A stretch of DNA of 64,000 nt from Albimonas donghaensis (GCF_900106695.1 NZ_FNMZ01000001.1:806001-870000), one strand, 5' to 3'. Numbered from the stretch's first letter, positions 37,738 through 46,804 are shown. Notes: a model not told the origin generated them from the letters alone. A program made the numbers and translations.

Positions 37738-39229
37738 CGGCCTTGCCCCCCATCAACAACCCGATCTCCTCCACCGAAGTCTCTCCCGCCGGCCGCGGGG
37801 CCGACAGGCGTCCGCCCGCGATAACCGCGAAGCGATTGGAAATCTCCATCAATTCGTCGAGGTCCTGGCTGACCACCATCACCGCGGTTCCCGCGGCGGC
37901 GAGGTCGCGCAGGGCCTGGCGGATGGCCTGCGCGGCCCCCGCATCCACGCCCCAGGTGGGCTGCGAGACCACCAGCACGCCGGGCGCCTGAAGGATCTCG
38001 CGCCCGATCACGTATTTCTGCAGGTTCCCGCCCGAGAGCGACCCTGCCGGCGCATGGATGCCCGGCGTGCGCACGTCGAACTCCTCGATCACCTTGGCGG
38101 CGTAGCCCCGCGCGGCGCCGAGCCGAAGGAACCCGCGGAGCGCCAGCCGCATGCGGGTGCGGGCCGAGAGGAACGTGTTGTCGGTCAGGCTCATTTCGGG
38201 GGCGGCGGCATGACCCAGCCGTTCCTCCGGCGCGACGTTGAGGCCGAGGCGGCGGCGCTGGGTGGGGCCGAGCCCGCCGACATGTCTGCCGTCAAGTTGG
38301 ATCATCGCCGGTGAGACGGGCGTCTCACCCGCCAGAACCGCCACCAGCTCATCCTGCCCGTTGCCCGCGACGCCCGCGACCCCGAGCACCTCGCCGGCCC
38401 GCAGCTCCACCGAGATGTCACGCAACGACACCCCGAATTGCGCGGTGGTGATCGCGGTCAGCCCGGTCAGCGTCAGCCGCGCCGCGCCGCTGGTCCCCGA
38501 AGGCGCGCCCGGCGGGGCCAGTTCGCGGCCGATCATCATCTCGGCCAGCCCCCGCGCGGTCTCCTCCCGCGGGTCGCAGGCCCCGACCACCTTGCCGCCG
38601 CGCAGCACGGTCGCGGCGGTGCAGAGCGCGCGGATCTCCTCCAGCTTGTGGGAGATGTAGAGGATCGCCACCCCCTCCTCCCGCAGCTTTCGGAGCGTCA
38701 GGAACAGGGTCTCGACTTCCTGCGGGGTGAGCACGGAGGTCGGCTCGTCCATGATCAGCAGGCGCGGGGATTGCAGCAGGCAGCGCACGATCTCGACCCG
38801 CTGCCGCTCCCCGACCGAGAGCTGGCCGACCTGGCGCGCCGGGTCCAGCGGCAACCCGTATTCGGCGGAGACCCTGCGGATGCGCTCGGGCAGGTCGCGG
38901 CCCGCCTGCTCCGCGGGCAGGCCGAGGGCCACGTTCTCGGCCACGGTCAGCGCCTCGAACAGCGAGAAATGCTGAAACACGAGGCCGACGCCCGCGGCCC
39001 GCGCCTCTCCCGGCGAGCCGGGGGCGAAGGGCGCGCCGTTCCAGAACATGGTCCCTTCGTCGGGGCGCTGCACGCCGTAGATCATCTTGACCAGCGTGGA
39101 TTTTCCCGCGCCGTTCTCACCCAGCAGGGCGTGGATCTCGCCCGGCTGGACGTCGAAGGACACGTCGGCATTGGCGATCACGCCGGGAAAGCGCTTGGTG
39201 ACGCCGCGGATCGACAGCAGGGCGGTCAT
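37724..39229 (-). CDS. ABC nucleoside transporter ATPase with two nucleotide-binding domains
   Basis: The 501-residue protein has two ABC domains in tandem, as in sugar and BMP-type nucleoside importers. The first has Walker A GENGAGKST (about 36-44), signature LSVGERQRVEI (about 140) and Walker B LLIMDEPTSVL (about 160). The second has a degenerate Walker A (GVAGNGQDE), signature LSGGNLQKYVI (about 400) and VVSQPTWGVD (about 425). The degenerate second site is usual for this class. The start overlaps the xdhC stop as ATGA, which links uptake and oxidation genes translationally. Confidence 0.9.
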   Translation of the reverse strand: MTALLSIRGVTKRFPGVIANADVSFDVQPGEIHALLGENGAGKSTLVKMIYGVQRPDEGTMFWNGAPFAPGSPGEARAAGVGLVFQHFSLFEALTVAENVALGLPAEQAGRDLPERIRRVSAEYGLPLDPARQVGQLSVGERQRVEIVRCLLQSPRLLIMDEPTSVLTPQEVETLFLTLRKLREEGVAILYISHKLEEIRALCTAATVLRGGKVVGACDPREETARGLAEMMIGRELAPPGAPSGTSGAARLTLTGLTAITTAQFGVSLRDISVELRAGEVLGVAGVAGNGQDELVAVLAGETPVSPAMIQLDGRHVGGLGPTQRRRLGLNVAPEERLGHAAAPEMSLTDNTFLSARTRMRLALRGFLRLGAARGYAAKVIEEFDVRTPGIHAPAGSLSGGNLQKYVIGREILQAPGVLVVSQPTWGVDAGAAQAIRQALRDLAAAGTAVMVVSQDLDELMEISNRFAVIAGGRLSAPRPAGETSVEEIGLLMGGKADAAA

Positions 39230-40197
39230 AGCGCCTCCTCGGACCGGCGCGCGACCCCGCGGGAAGCGCGCCATTGCAGGTGATCGGCGGCCACGGACAC
39301 CGCGATTTCGGCCGGCGCCTTGCCGCCGCGCAGCCCGGCGGATCCCGCCAGCCCGATGGGGCATTCGAGCCGTGAGACGGTCGTCTCGTCATGCCCCAGC
39401 GCGCGGAGCCGGGCCCGGAACCGCGCGGACTTGGAGCCCGAGCCGATCAGGCCGAGGCGCGCGAAATCTCCGCGCATCATCAGCCTGTGGCAGATCTCCA
39501 GGTCCAGCGCGTGGGAATAGGTCAGCACCAGATGCGCCGCCTGCGCGGGGGCGAGCCCGGTCGCGTCGGCGGGGTCCGGAACCGGCAGGGCGCGGGCATG
39601 GCGCGGGATGGGGTCGGGGAAGCGGTCGGCGCCGGCATCGATCCAGGTGAGGTCGAAGGGCAGCCCCTCGAACACCCGCACCAGCGCCCGGCCCACATGC
39701 CCCGCGCCCCAGATCCAGAGCGGGGTGAGGCTCGGGGCCATCGGCTCCGCCAGCCAGGGCGGGTCACCGGGGACATAGGTCAGGCCCGGCGCGCCTCCGC
39801 GGGCGTCGCGCAGGGCGCGGGCGATGGCGAGCGGCGGGGCGGAGGCGGGCCCGAGGGGGCGAGCGAAAAGCGGGCCCTCCGGGAGGGTCCGGAGGCGGGC
39901 GTCGTCCCAACGCTCATAGGCCAGCGTCGCGGCCCCGCCGCAGCATTGCGCAAGCGCCGGACCCAACGGGTAATGCCCGGCGCCGTCGACGCCGCCGGGC
40001 AGACGGCGCCGCGCCTCGGCCAGGGCCTCGAATTCCAGCGCGCCGCCGCCGATGGTGCCGTCGAACCCGTGCGCCCAGACGGTCATCGAGGCGCCCGGCT
40101 CGCGCGGGGCGGAACCCCGGGCCTCCGCCACCACGACGCGGACCACCGGGCCATGGGCGGCGACCGCACGCGCCAGCGCCGCAAGGTCGAAGCTCAT
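39226..40197 (-). CDS. xdhC: Xanthine dehydrogenase accessory protein XdhC
   Basis: The 323-residue chaperone binds molybdenum cofactor, helps to sulfurate it and inserts it into xanthine dehydrogenase. The N-terminal XdhC/CoxI domain contains VAEARGSAPREPGASMTVW cut to ARGSAPREPGASM (about 26-38), GGGALEFEAL and the CCGG motif in AQCCGGAATLAY. The C-terminal Rossmann domain has IWGAGHVGRALVRV (about 160-173) and GLIGSGSKSARFRARL (about 268-283). It overlaps xdhB (ATGA) upstream and the transporter ATPase downstream. I chose ATG 40197 for this coupling. Confidence 0.92.
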   Translation of the reverse strand: MSFDLAALARAVAAHGPVVRVVVAEARGSAPREPGASMTVWAHGFDGTIGGGALEFEALAEARRRLPGGVDGAGHYPLGPALAQCCGGAATLAYERWDDARLRTLPEGPLFARPLGPASAPPLAIARALRDARGGAPGLTYVPGDPPWLAEPMAPSLTPLWIWGAGHVGRALVRVFEGLPFDLTWIDAGADRFPDPIPRHARALPVPDPADATGLAPAQAAHLVLTYSHALDLEICHRLMMRGDFARLGLIGSGSKSARFRARLRALGHDETTVSRLECPIGLAGSAGLRGGKAPAEIAVSVAADHLQWRASRGVARRSEEAL

Positions 40198-42524
40198 CGA
40201 CGGGTCTCCCACGGGCGGCCGCGCACATGGTCGACGGCGCGCAGAACCCTTTCCGGGGTCGCGGGGGCGTCGAGCGCCGGGTAGATCGTCCCGTCGCCCG
40301 CGGCCGCCACCGCGTCCGACAGCGCAAGAAACGCGGAAATCCCAAGCATCAGAGGGGGTTCGCCAACGGCTTTCGAGCGGAAGATCGTCTCCTCCCGGTT
40401 CTCGGTGTCGTAGAGGCGGATGTTCATGTCCGGCCGGTCGGACGCGGTGGGGATCTTGTAGGTGGAGGGGGCATGGGTGCGCAGGCGGCCCGCGTCGTCC
40501 CAGACCAGCTCCTCCATGCTCAACCAGCCGAGGCCCTGGATATAGCCGCCCTCGATCTGGCCTATGTCTATGGCCGGGTTCAGAGATTTCCCGCAGTCAT
40601 GGAGAATGTCGGCCCGGTCGAAGCGGTATTCGCCGGTCAGCGTGTCGATGGTGACTTCGGTGATCGCCGCGCCATAGGCGAAATAGTAGAAGGGCCGGCC
40701 GCGGGCCGCGGGCCGGTCCCAATGGATCTTGGGCGTCGCGTAATGGCCCGTGGCGGACAACGAAACGCGGCCCATATAGGCGGCGGCGGCGAGCTCCTCG
40801 AAGGTGATCTCCTCGGCCCCCACGACGACGCGGCCGGGCAGGAAACGCACCTGGTCCTCGGTGGTCTGCCAGCGCTCGGCGGCGAAGCGGGTCAGGCGGC
40901 CCTTGATCTCGTCGCAGGCGTTCTTCACCGCCATCCCGTTGATATCGCTGCCGGAGCTCGCTGCGGTCGGGGCGGTGTTGGCGGACTTTCCGGTGTTGGT
41001 CGCGGTGATCTTCACCCGGTCGAGATCGATCTGGAAGCACTCGGCGGCGACCTGCGCGACCTTGGTGAACAGGCCCTGGCCCATCTCGGTCCCGCCATGG
41101 TTCAGATGCACCGAGCCGTCGGTATAGATATGCACCAGCGCCGAGGCCTGGTTCATGTGGGTCAGGGTGAAGGAGATGCCGAATTTCACCGGACTGAAGG
41201 CGATGCCTTTCTTCAGAACCGGCGATTGCGCATTGAATTCGTTGATCTTCCTGCGGCGGGCGGCATAGTCGGAGGTCTCCAGCAGCTCGGCGGAGAGCTC
41301 GTGGATGATGTTGTCCTCGACCTCCATGAAATAGGGGGTCGTCACACGGTCTCCGCCCGGCCGGTCGTAGTAGTTGAGCGCCCGGATCGCGGTGGGATCG
41401 GCCTTCAGCTCGAAGGCGATATGGTCCAGCACCCGCTCGATCGCCACCATGCCCTGAGGGCCGCCGAACCCTCGGAAAGCCGTGTTGGAGCAGGTGTTTG
41501 TGCGGCAACGGTAAGAGCGGATGCGAACCGCGGGCAGGTAGTAGGCGTTGTCCGCGTGGAACATGGCGCGGTCGGATACGGGCATGGACAGGTCCAGCGA
41601 CCAGCCGCAGCGCGCCATCTGCTCGAAGGCGATGCCCCGGATGCGGCCGTCGTCGTCGATCCCGACCCTGTAGGCGATGCGGAAGTCATGCCGCTTGCCG
41701 GTGATGGTCATGTCATCGTCGCGGTCGTAGCGAATTTTAACCGGGCGTTTCAAGCGCTTGGCGGCGACGGCGCAGATGCAGGCGAGCGCGTTGCCCTGGC
41801 TCTCCTTGCCGCCGAAGCCGCCGCCCATGCGCCGCACCTCGACGGTGACGGAGTGGAAGGGTTCGCCCAGCGCTTCCGCAACCTTGTGCTGGATTTCAGT
41901 GGGATGCTGGGAGGAGCAGTGGAGGGTGACGTCGCCGTCCTCTCCCGGAACCGCGAGGGCGGCCTGGGATTCCAGATAGAAATGCTCCTGCGCGCCGATC
42001 TCCATCACGCCTTCGATGACGCGGGGCGCGGCCTCAAGGGCCGCGTCGGCGTCGCCGCGGGCCATGACATAGGGCGGTTCGTACCAGCTTTCGGCGGCCA
42101 TGGCGTCGTCGATGGTCAGGATCGCGGGAAGATCCTCCCATTCGATCAGGGCCTTGCGGGCGGCTTTTCGCGCAAGGAGGTGGGTCTCGGCGACCACGGC
42201 GAAGATCGGCTGTCCCTGGAAATGGACCTCGCCATCCTCGGCCAGAAGGGGTTCGTGATACGCGTTGGGGGAGACGTCGTTGCGGCCGGGAATGTCCTCG
42301 GCGGTCAGCACGGCGATGACGCCGGGGGCGGCGCGGACGGGCGCGAGGTCGAGCGAGACGATGCGCGCGCGCGCCTTGGGGCTGAGGCCGAAAGCGACGG
42401 AAAGACAGTCGCTTGGCGTGGGAATGTCATCCACATAGGTCGCCGCGCCGGCGACGTGCTTGTGGCCGCTGTCATGCTGTTGGGGGGCGCGGACGCCGCC
42501 CTTGATCGCGCCGGGGGCGGTCAT
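40194..42524 (-). CDS. xdhB: Xanthine dehydrogenase, molybdopterin-binding subunit
   Basis: The 776-residue large subunit binds the molybdenum cofactor and oxidises hypoxanthine and xanthine to urate. Recognisable segments are AGAATYVDDIPTP (about 24-36), QEHFYLESQAALAV (about 158-171), RRMGGGFGGKESQGN (about 207-221), NTAFRGFGGPQGM (about 330-342), QGLFTKVAQVAAE and the catalytic Glu region KAVGEPPLMLGISAFLALSD (about 715-734). It is coupled to xdhA and xdhC by ATGA overlaps. The gene order A-B-C is the standard bacterial one. Confidence 0.95.
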   Translation of the reverse strand: MTAPGAIKGGVRAPQQHDSGHKHVAGAATYVDDIPTPSDCLSVAFGLSPKARARIVSLDLAPVRAAPGVIAVLTAEDIPGRNDVSPNAYHEPLLAEDGEVHFQGQPIFAVVAETHLLARKAARKALIEWEDLPAILTIDDAMAAESWYEPPYVMARGDADAALEAAPRVIEGVMEIGAQEHFYLESQAALAVPGEDGDVTLHCSSQHPTEIQHKVAEALGEPFHSVTVEVRRMGGGFGGKESQGNALACICAVAAKRLKRPVKIRYDRDDDMTITGKRHDFRIAYRVGIDDDGRIRGIAFEQMARCGWSLDLSMPVSDRAMFHADNAYYLPAVRIRSYRCRTNTCSNTAFRGFGGPQGMVAIERVLDHIAFELKADPTAIRALNYYDRPGGDRVTTPYFMEVEDNIIHELSAELLETSDYAARRRKINEFNAQSPVLKKGIAFSPVKFGISFTLTHMNQASALVHIYTDGSVHLNHGGTEMGQGLFTKVAQVAAECFQIDLDRVKITATNTGKSANTAPTAASSGSDINGMAVKNACDEIKGRLTRFAAERWQTTEDQVRFLPGRVVVGAEEITFEELAAAAYMGRVSLSATGHYATPKIHWDRPAARGRPFYYFAYGAAITEVTIDTLTGEYRFDRADILHDCGKSLNPAIDIGQIEGGYIQGLGWLSMEELVWDDAGRLRTHAPSTYKIPTASDRPDMNIRLYDTENREETIFRSKAVGEPPLMLGISAFLALSDAVAAAGDGTIYPALDAPATPERVLRAVDHVRGRPWETRR

Positions 42525-43960
42525 GCCAGCGCTCCCGCGCCGACGAGGCGGGTTTCCGGAGGCGCCTTCGCGCTTTCGTGGAAGACCTTCAGAAGCAGGT
42601 TCCGCGCGGCCCGCAGGCGATATTCGGCGGAGGCGCGCATGTCCGACATCGGCTGGAAGTCGTCGGCGAAGGCGGGAAGCGCGGCCTCGACGGTATCCAG
42701 CGTCCAGGGGCGTCCCAGCAGCGCGGCCTCGACCGCGGCGGCGCGCTTGGGGATGCCGGCCATGCCGCCGAAGACGATGGAGGCGGAGGCGACCGTCCCG
42801 CTCTCGACCCCGATCAGGAAAGCCCCGAGGGTCGCGGTGATGTCCTGGTCGAAACGCTTGGAAATCTTGAAGATCTTCAGCGCCTCGGGTGTCGCGGGAC
42901 GCGGGATGCGAACCGCGGAGACATATTCGCCGGGCGCACGGTCCTGCTTGCCGTAGTCGAGGAAGAAGGCCTCCAGCGGGATCACCCGCTCGGTCGCGCC
43001 CTTGCGCAGCACAAGCTCCGCGCCCAGCGCGATCAGCGGCGGCGGTCCGTCTCCGATCGGCGAGCCGTTGGCGATGTTCGCCCCGACGCAGCCGGAGTTG
43101 CGCACCTGGGTCGAGCCCAGCCGGCGTATCAGCTCCCCAAGATCGGGAGACAGCCGCTCCAGCGCCCCGGCGGCGCGGGCGTAGGTGGCGCCGGCGCCGA
43201 GCTCGACGCCCGCCTCCGTCTCAACCACCCGATCGAAATCCTTGACCCGGTTGACGAAAATCATCCGTTCGGGCGCATCCAGCCGCTTGGTGATCCACAG
43301 GCCGACATCCGTCGCGCCGGCGACGATCACCGCTTCGGGATAGGCCTCGACCAGCTCCGCCAATTCGGGCTCCGTCACCGGAACATGGGCGGTGCAGCCG
43401 CCGCCTGTCATCACGACGGAGCCATGTTCCATCCCCGCCAGGCGCGGCGCGGGGTCGACCTCCCAGTCCGGGGCCGGGAGGTCGTGCATGGCCAGACCGG
43501 ACTCGAGGATCGGGCCGTAACCCGTGCAGCGGCAAAGGTTTCCCGCCACCATGTCGGCGACGTCCGCACGGCTGCCTCGCCCCGCGGGATAGCCCGCCCA
43601 CATCGACATGACGAAGCCCGGCGTGCAGAAGCCGCATTGCGAGCCGTGCAGCGCCACCATCGCCTCCTGCGCCGGGTGTTGGCGGTCGGGGCCGGCGATG
43701 GCCTCCACCGTGGTCACGGCGGCGCCGTCGAGCATCGGCAGAAGTTGGATGCAGGCGTTGACCGCCCGGCGCACCGGCGCGCCGTCCTCCAGCCGGGTCA
43801 CGCCCACGGTGCAGGCCCCGCAATCGCCCTCGTTGCAGCCCTCCTTCGTACCGGTCAGCCCGCGCGTCTCGCGCAGCCAGTCCAGCAGGGTGGTGCGCGG
43901 ATCGACGCCCGAAAGCTCGACCGGCTCGCCGTTGAGCAGGAAGCGCAGGCTGTCGCGCAT
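42521..43960 (-). CDS. xdhA: Xanthine dehydrogenase, iron-sulfur and FAD subunit
   Basis: The 479-residue small subunit carries two [2Fe-2S] clusters and FAD. Ligands of the plant-type cluster are in GCNEGDCGACTVGV (about 36-49) plus the Cys of NACIQLLP, and the second cluster in SQCGFCTPGFVMSM (about 106-119) and GNLCRCTGYGPI (about 140-151). The FAD domain contains VIVAGATDVGLWI (about 213-225) and VGANIANGSPIGDGPP. A GTG three bases earlier could also serve as start. The ATG shares a base with the uraH stop. Confidence 0.94.
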   Translation of the reverse strand: MRDSLRFLLNGEPVELSGVDPRTTLLDWLRETRGLTGTKEGCNEGDCGACTVGVTRLEDGAPVRRAVNACIQLLPMLDGAAVTTVEAIAGPDRQHPAQEAMVALHGSQCGFCTPGFVMSMWAGYPAGRGSRADVADMVAGNLCRCTGYGPILESGLAMHDLPAPDWEVDPAPRLAGMEHGSVVMTGGGCTAHVPVTEPELAELVEAYPEAVIVAGATDVGLWITKRLDAPERMIFVNRVKDFDRVVETEAGVELGAGATYARAAGALERLSPDLGELIRRLGSTQVRNSGCVGANIANGSPIGDGPPPLIALGAELVLRKGATERVIPLEAFFLDYGKQDRAPGEYVSAVRIPRPATPEALKIFKISKRFDQDITATLGAFLIGVESGTVASASIVFGGMAGIPKRAAAVEAALLGRPWTLDTVEAALPAFADDFQPMSDMRASAEYRLRAARNLLLKVFHESAKAPPETRLVGAGALA

Positions 43961-44313
43961 CACGACCCCCGATAGGTCGAATAGCCGAACGGCGAGAGCA
44001 GGAGAGGCACATGGTAATGCGCCTCCACATCCGCGATCCCGAAGCGCAGCGGAATGTCCGAGAGGAATTTCGGCGAGGGCAGGCTCGGCGCGGTCTCGTC
44101 GAGGTAGGGCCCGGCGTGGAACACCAGCTCGTAGGTCCCGGCGCGGAAGGCGTCCCCCGCCAGCATCGGCGCGTCGGTGCGGCCGTCGGCGTTGGTCACC
44201 GCCTCCGCGATCAGGTCGCGGCTGTCCAGCGACAGGCGGAAGAGCTCGATCTTAAGGCCCGCGGCCGGGCGCCCCAGCGCGGTGTCGAGCACATGCGTGG
44301 TCAGCCGTCCCAT
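43960..44313 (-). CDS. uraH: 5-hydroxyisourate hydrolase
   Basis: The 117-residue transthyretin-like enzyme hydrolyses 5-hydroxyisourate, the product of urate oxidation. The N-terminal signature [18 protein letters not shown] (about 3-20) and the C-terminal [18 protein letters not shown] (about 100-117) contain the conserved His, Arg and terminal YRGS. I chose the ATG at 44313 because AGGGGG lies five bases upstream and the length then equals the family norm. It leads the purine operon. The OHCU decarboxylase and urate oxidase partners are not in the window. Confidence 0.93.
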   Translation of the reverse strand: MGRLTTHVLDTALGRPAAGLKIELFRLSLDSRDLIAEAVTNADGRTDAPMLAGDAFRAGTYELVFHAGPYLDETAPSLPSPKFLSDIPLRFGIADVEAHYHVPLLLSPFGYSTYRGS

Positions 44314-44343
44314 AAGTCCCCCTGTCATCAGGTTCCGACGCGG

Positions 44344-44370
44344 TTGATCCGCGCTGCTGCAACGCATCAA
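44344..44370 (-). promoter_or_regulatory. Operator-like dyad upstream of the purine operon
   Basis: TTGATCCG (44344-44351) and CGCATCAA (44363-44370) form an inverted repeat TTGATSCG-N11-CGSATCAA, 31 bases before the uraH start. Such symmetry suits a dimeric regulator binding across or near the promoter. The regulator is unknown. Confidence 0.5.
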
Positions 44371-44440
44371 AGACCGGCGCGGCGGTCTGCGCAAGCGTCG
44401 TCAGGACATGAACGTCGGGTTAAGCGTCGGGAAGGCGCGG

Positions 44441-44476
44441 GCGGGCTCAGCGCGGGGGGCGGGCTCAGCGCGGGGG
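44441..44476. repeat. 18-bp tandem duplication over a stop codon
   Basis: The unit GCGGGCTCAGCGCGGGGG occurs twice in direct tandem (44441-44458 and 44459-44476). The right copy contains the stop codon of the LAB_N gene on the minus strand, and the left copy repeats the same stop in frame 18 bases downstream. Confidence 0.8.
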
Positions 44477-44812
44477 GGCGCCGGGGTTCTCGCCCTCGGG
44501 GTCGGGCATCAGGGCCTCGCGCCGCTCGGAGCGGATCAGCCAGAGGTTCCGGGTGTAGATGAAAAAGCCCAGCGACTGCCCGATGATGAAGACCGGGTCG
44601 GCGCGGTAGACGGCATAGGCGAGCAGCACCGCCGCGCCGCCGATGGAGAACCACCAGAAGGCCACGGGCACGACCGAGCGGCGGGCGCGCTCGGACGCGA
44701 TCCACTGCACGAGGAAGCGCCCCATGAACAGCGCCTGGCCGCCGAGGCCGACGAGGATCCAGGCCAGCTCCAGCCGGTCCTGCGCCCCCAGCACGCCGGC
44801 GAGCCAGTCCAT
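44465..44812 (-). CDS. Lipid A biosynthesis N-terminal domain (LAB_N) membrane protein
   Basis: The 115-residue inner-membrane protein matches the LAB_N domain, which is found at the N-terminus of some lipid A enzymes and alone beside GT2 glycosyltransferases. Three hydrophobic segments are visible (about 14-32, 45-65 and 70-90), with the signature QALFMGRFLVQWIASE (about 28-43), VPVAFWWFSIGG and QSLGFFIYTRNLWLI. The start overlaps the stop of the glycosyltransferase gene. The pair probably modifies an envelope lipid; the exact substrate is unknown. Confidence 0.82.
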   Translation of the reverse strand: MDWLAGVLGAQDRLELAWILVGLGGQALFMGRFLVQWIASERARRSVVPVAFWWFSIGGAAVLLAYAVYRADPVFIIGQSLGFFIYTRNLWLIRSERREALMPDPEGENPGAPPR

Positions 44813-45543
44813 CACGCGTCCTCCGACACGACCACGGCGACCTTGCGCCGACGGATCAGCCACCAGACGCCGACCAGGTCGAGCGCGCCGACCATCGCGC
44901 GGCCGATATTGGTGTAGTTGGACGCGCCCGCATCCCGCGCCCGGTGCGAGACGTCGACCAGCGCCACCTCGCGTCCCTCGCGCTTGACCAGCGCGGGCAG
45001 GTAGCGGTGGATGTGGTCGAAGAAGGGGAGCTGCAGGAACAGCTCGCGCGGAAAGGCCTTCAGCCCGCAGCCGGTGTCGCGGGTGTCGTCATGCAGCAGG
45101 GTCCGGCGCAGGGCGTTGGCGAAGCGCGAGGCGAGCTTCTTGGACGCGGTGTCCTGCCGGTCCACGCGCTGCCCGGCGACCAGCCCGATGCGGCCGGTGG
45201 CGTCGGCCAGCAGGGGGGCGGCGAGCCTGGGGATCTCGGAGGGCGGGTTCTGGCCGTCGCCGTCCAGCGTGCAGCAGATCGGAGCGCGCGCGGCCCGCAC
45301 GCCCGAGAGCACCGCCGCGGACTGGCCGCAGGACGCCGCGTGGCGCACCTCGCGCAGCCAGGGATGACGTTGGCGCGCCGCGGCGATGGCGCCGGAGGTG
45401 TCGTCGCTGGAGCCGTCGTTGACGAAGATGCATTCGAAGGGCGCGAGCGGCGCGCAGGCCTCGGCGATCTCGTCGGCGAGCCGGCCGACGTTCTCCGCCT
45501 CGTTCTTCATGGGCGCGATGACGGTGATCCGCGGGGTCTGCAT
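44812..45543 (-). CDS. GT2 family glycosyltransferase
   Basis: The 243-residue protein is a GT-A-fold family 2 transferase of the polyprenol-phosphate sugar type. The nucleotide-sugar motif ITVIAPMKNEAENVGRLADE is at about residues 5-24, FVNDGSSDDTSGAI at about 39-52, the metal-binding DGDGQNPP at about 93-100, and DTGCGLKAFPRELF at about 150-163. The C-terminus is basic and hydrophobic (GVWWLIRRRK), fitting membrane association. It is coupled to the LAB_N gene. Transfer of a sugar to undecaprenyl phosphate for lipid modification is the likely role. Confidence 0.86.
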   Translation of the reverse strand: MQTPRITVIAPMKNEAENVGRLADEIAEACAPLAPFECIFVNDGSSDDTSGAIAAARQRHPWLREVRHAASCGQSAAVLSGVRAARAPICCTLDGDGQNPPSEIPRLAAPLLADATGRIGLVAGQRVDRQDTASKKLASRFANALRRTLLHDDTRDTGCGLKAFPRELFLQLPFFDHIHRYLPALVKREGREVALVDVSHRARDAGASNYTNIGRAMVGALDLVGVWWLIRRRKVAVVVSEDA

Positions 45544-45614
45544 GGGGCGCGCCGTGTCCTGGTGCGGGGGAAAGGGTTCAGCCCGTATAGCGAAGCCCCG
45601 CCGGGCGGCCAACC

Positions 45615-46727
45615 CTAAGCGGCGGGCGTCGGATCGGCGCGGCGCCACAGGCTGAAGGCGTCGGGGCCCAGACGCGCGCTCTGCACGCAGCGATAACGGC
45701 GCGCTTCGGCGAGCCGCGACAGGCCGAGGGGGCCGAGCGCGGGCATGCCCTCCGAGCCGATGGCGGCGCCTCCGGTGAACCAGGCGATCTCGTCGACCAG
45801 GTCCGCCTCGATCAGGGCCGCGGCGAGCCGGCCGCCCCCTTCGCAGAAGGCGCGGGTCAGGCCGCGGGCGCCGAGCGCGGCGAGGCAGGCCTCGGGCGAG
45901 AGGCCGCCGGGCGCGGCGGCGACCTCGACCAGCTCCGCGCCCAGCCCGCGCAGGGTTTTCGCGCGGGGGGCGTCGACGCCCGGGGCGTGCAGGATCAGCG
46001 TGGGGCGGCCGGTGGACAGCAGGCGCGCGGAGGGGGGCGTGCTCAGCCGGGGGTCGAGCAGGACGGGCAGGGGGGAGCGGTCCTCCAGCCCCGCCAGCCG
46101 CACGTCGAGCCGGGGATCGTCGGCGCGCAGCGTGCCCATGCCGACGAGGATGGCGTCGGCCTCGGCCCGTATCAGGTGGACGCGGGCGCGGGCGGCGGGT
46201 CCGGTGATCCAGCGGCTGTCGCCCGAAGCGGTGGCGATGCGCCCGTCGATGGAGCCCGCCAGCTTGAGCGTCAGCCAGGGCCGGCCCAGCGCGTGGCGGG
46301 TGAGAAAGCCTGCGTTGATCTCGCGCGCCTCGGCTTCCAGCAGGCCGGTGGCGACGGCGATTCCGGCCGCACGCAGGCGGGACAGGCCGCGGCCGTCCAC
46401 CCGAGGGTCGGGATCGCCGGCGGCGGCGACCACGCGGGCGATCCCGGCGGCGATCAGCGCATCCGCGCAGGGCGGCGTGCGGCCGTGATGGGCGCAGGGC
46501 TCCAGCGTCACATAGGCGGCGGCGCCGCGGGCGGCCTCTCCGGCCTGGGCGAGGGCCATGGTCTCGGCATGGGGGCGGCCGCCGGGCTGGGTCCAGCCGC
46601 GGCCGAGGACCACGCCGTCCTTCACGATCACGCAGCCCACGGCCGGATTGGGCGCGACCCGGCCCAGCCCGCGGCGCGCCAGCGTCAGCGCGGCGCGCAT
46701 CCAGCGCGCATCGGCGTCATCGAACAT
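45615..46727 (-). CDS. ribD: Bifunctional riboflavin biosynthesis protein RibD
   Basis: The 370-residue protein has an N-terminal deaminase and a C-terminal reductase for two successive steps of riboflavin synthesis. The zinc motifs are RPHAETMAL (about 51-59) and LEPCAHHGRTPPCADALIAA (about 75-94). The reductase half begins around residue 145 with RPWLTLKLAGSIDGRIA and contains AILVGMGTLRADDPRL and CEGGGRLAAALIEADLVDE. It lies 77 bases after nrdR. This nrdR-ribD pairing is conserved in alphaproteobacteria. Confidence 0.94.
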   Translation of the reverse strand: MFDDADARWMRAALTLARRGLGRVAPNPAVGCVIVKDGVVLGRGWTQPGGRPHAETMALAQAGEAARGAAAYVTLEPCAHHGRTPPCADALIAAGIARVVAAAGDPDPRVDGRGLSRLRAAGIAVATGLLEAEAREINAGFLTRHALGRPWLTLKLAGSIDGRIATASGDSRWITGPAARARVHLIRAEADAILVGMGTLRADDPRLDVRLAGLEDRSPLPVLLDPRLSTPPSARLLSTGRPTLILHAPGVDAPRAKTLRGLGAELVEVAAAPGGLSPEACLAALGARGLTRAFCEGGGRLAAALIEADLVDEIAWFTGGAAIGSEGMPALGPLGLSRLAEARRYRCVQSARLGPDAFSLWRRADPTPAA

Positions 46728-46804
46728 GGGGGCTCCGCTTCTGTCTCCTCGCCGCCTGTCTAGCGCGCGGCGCGGGCGGGCGCGAGGGGGGGGGGCGGCG
46801 CGGA

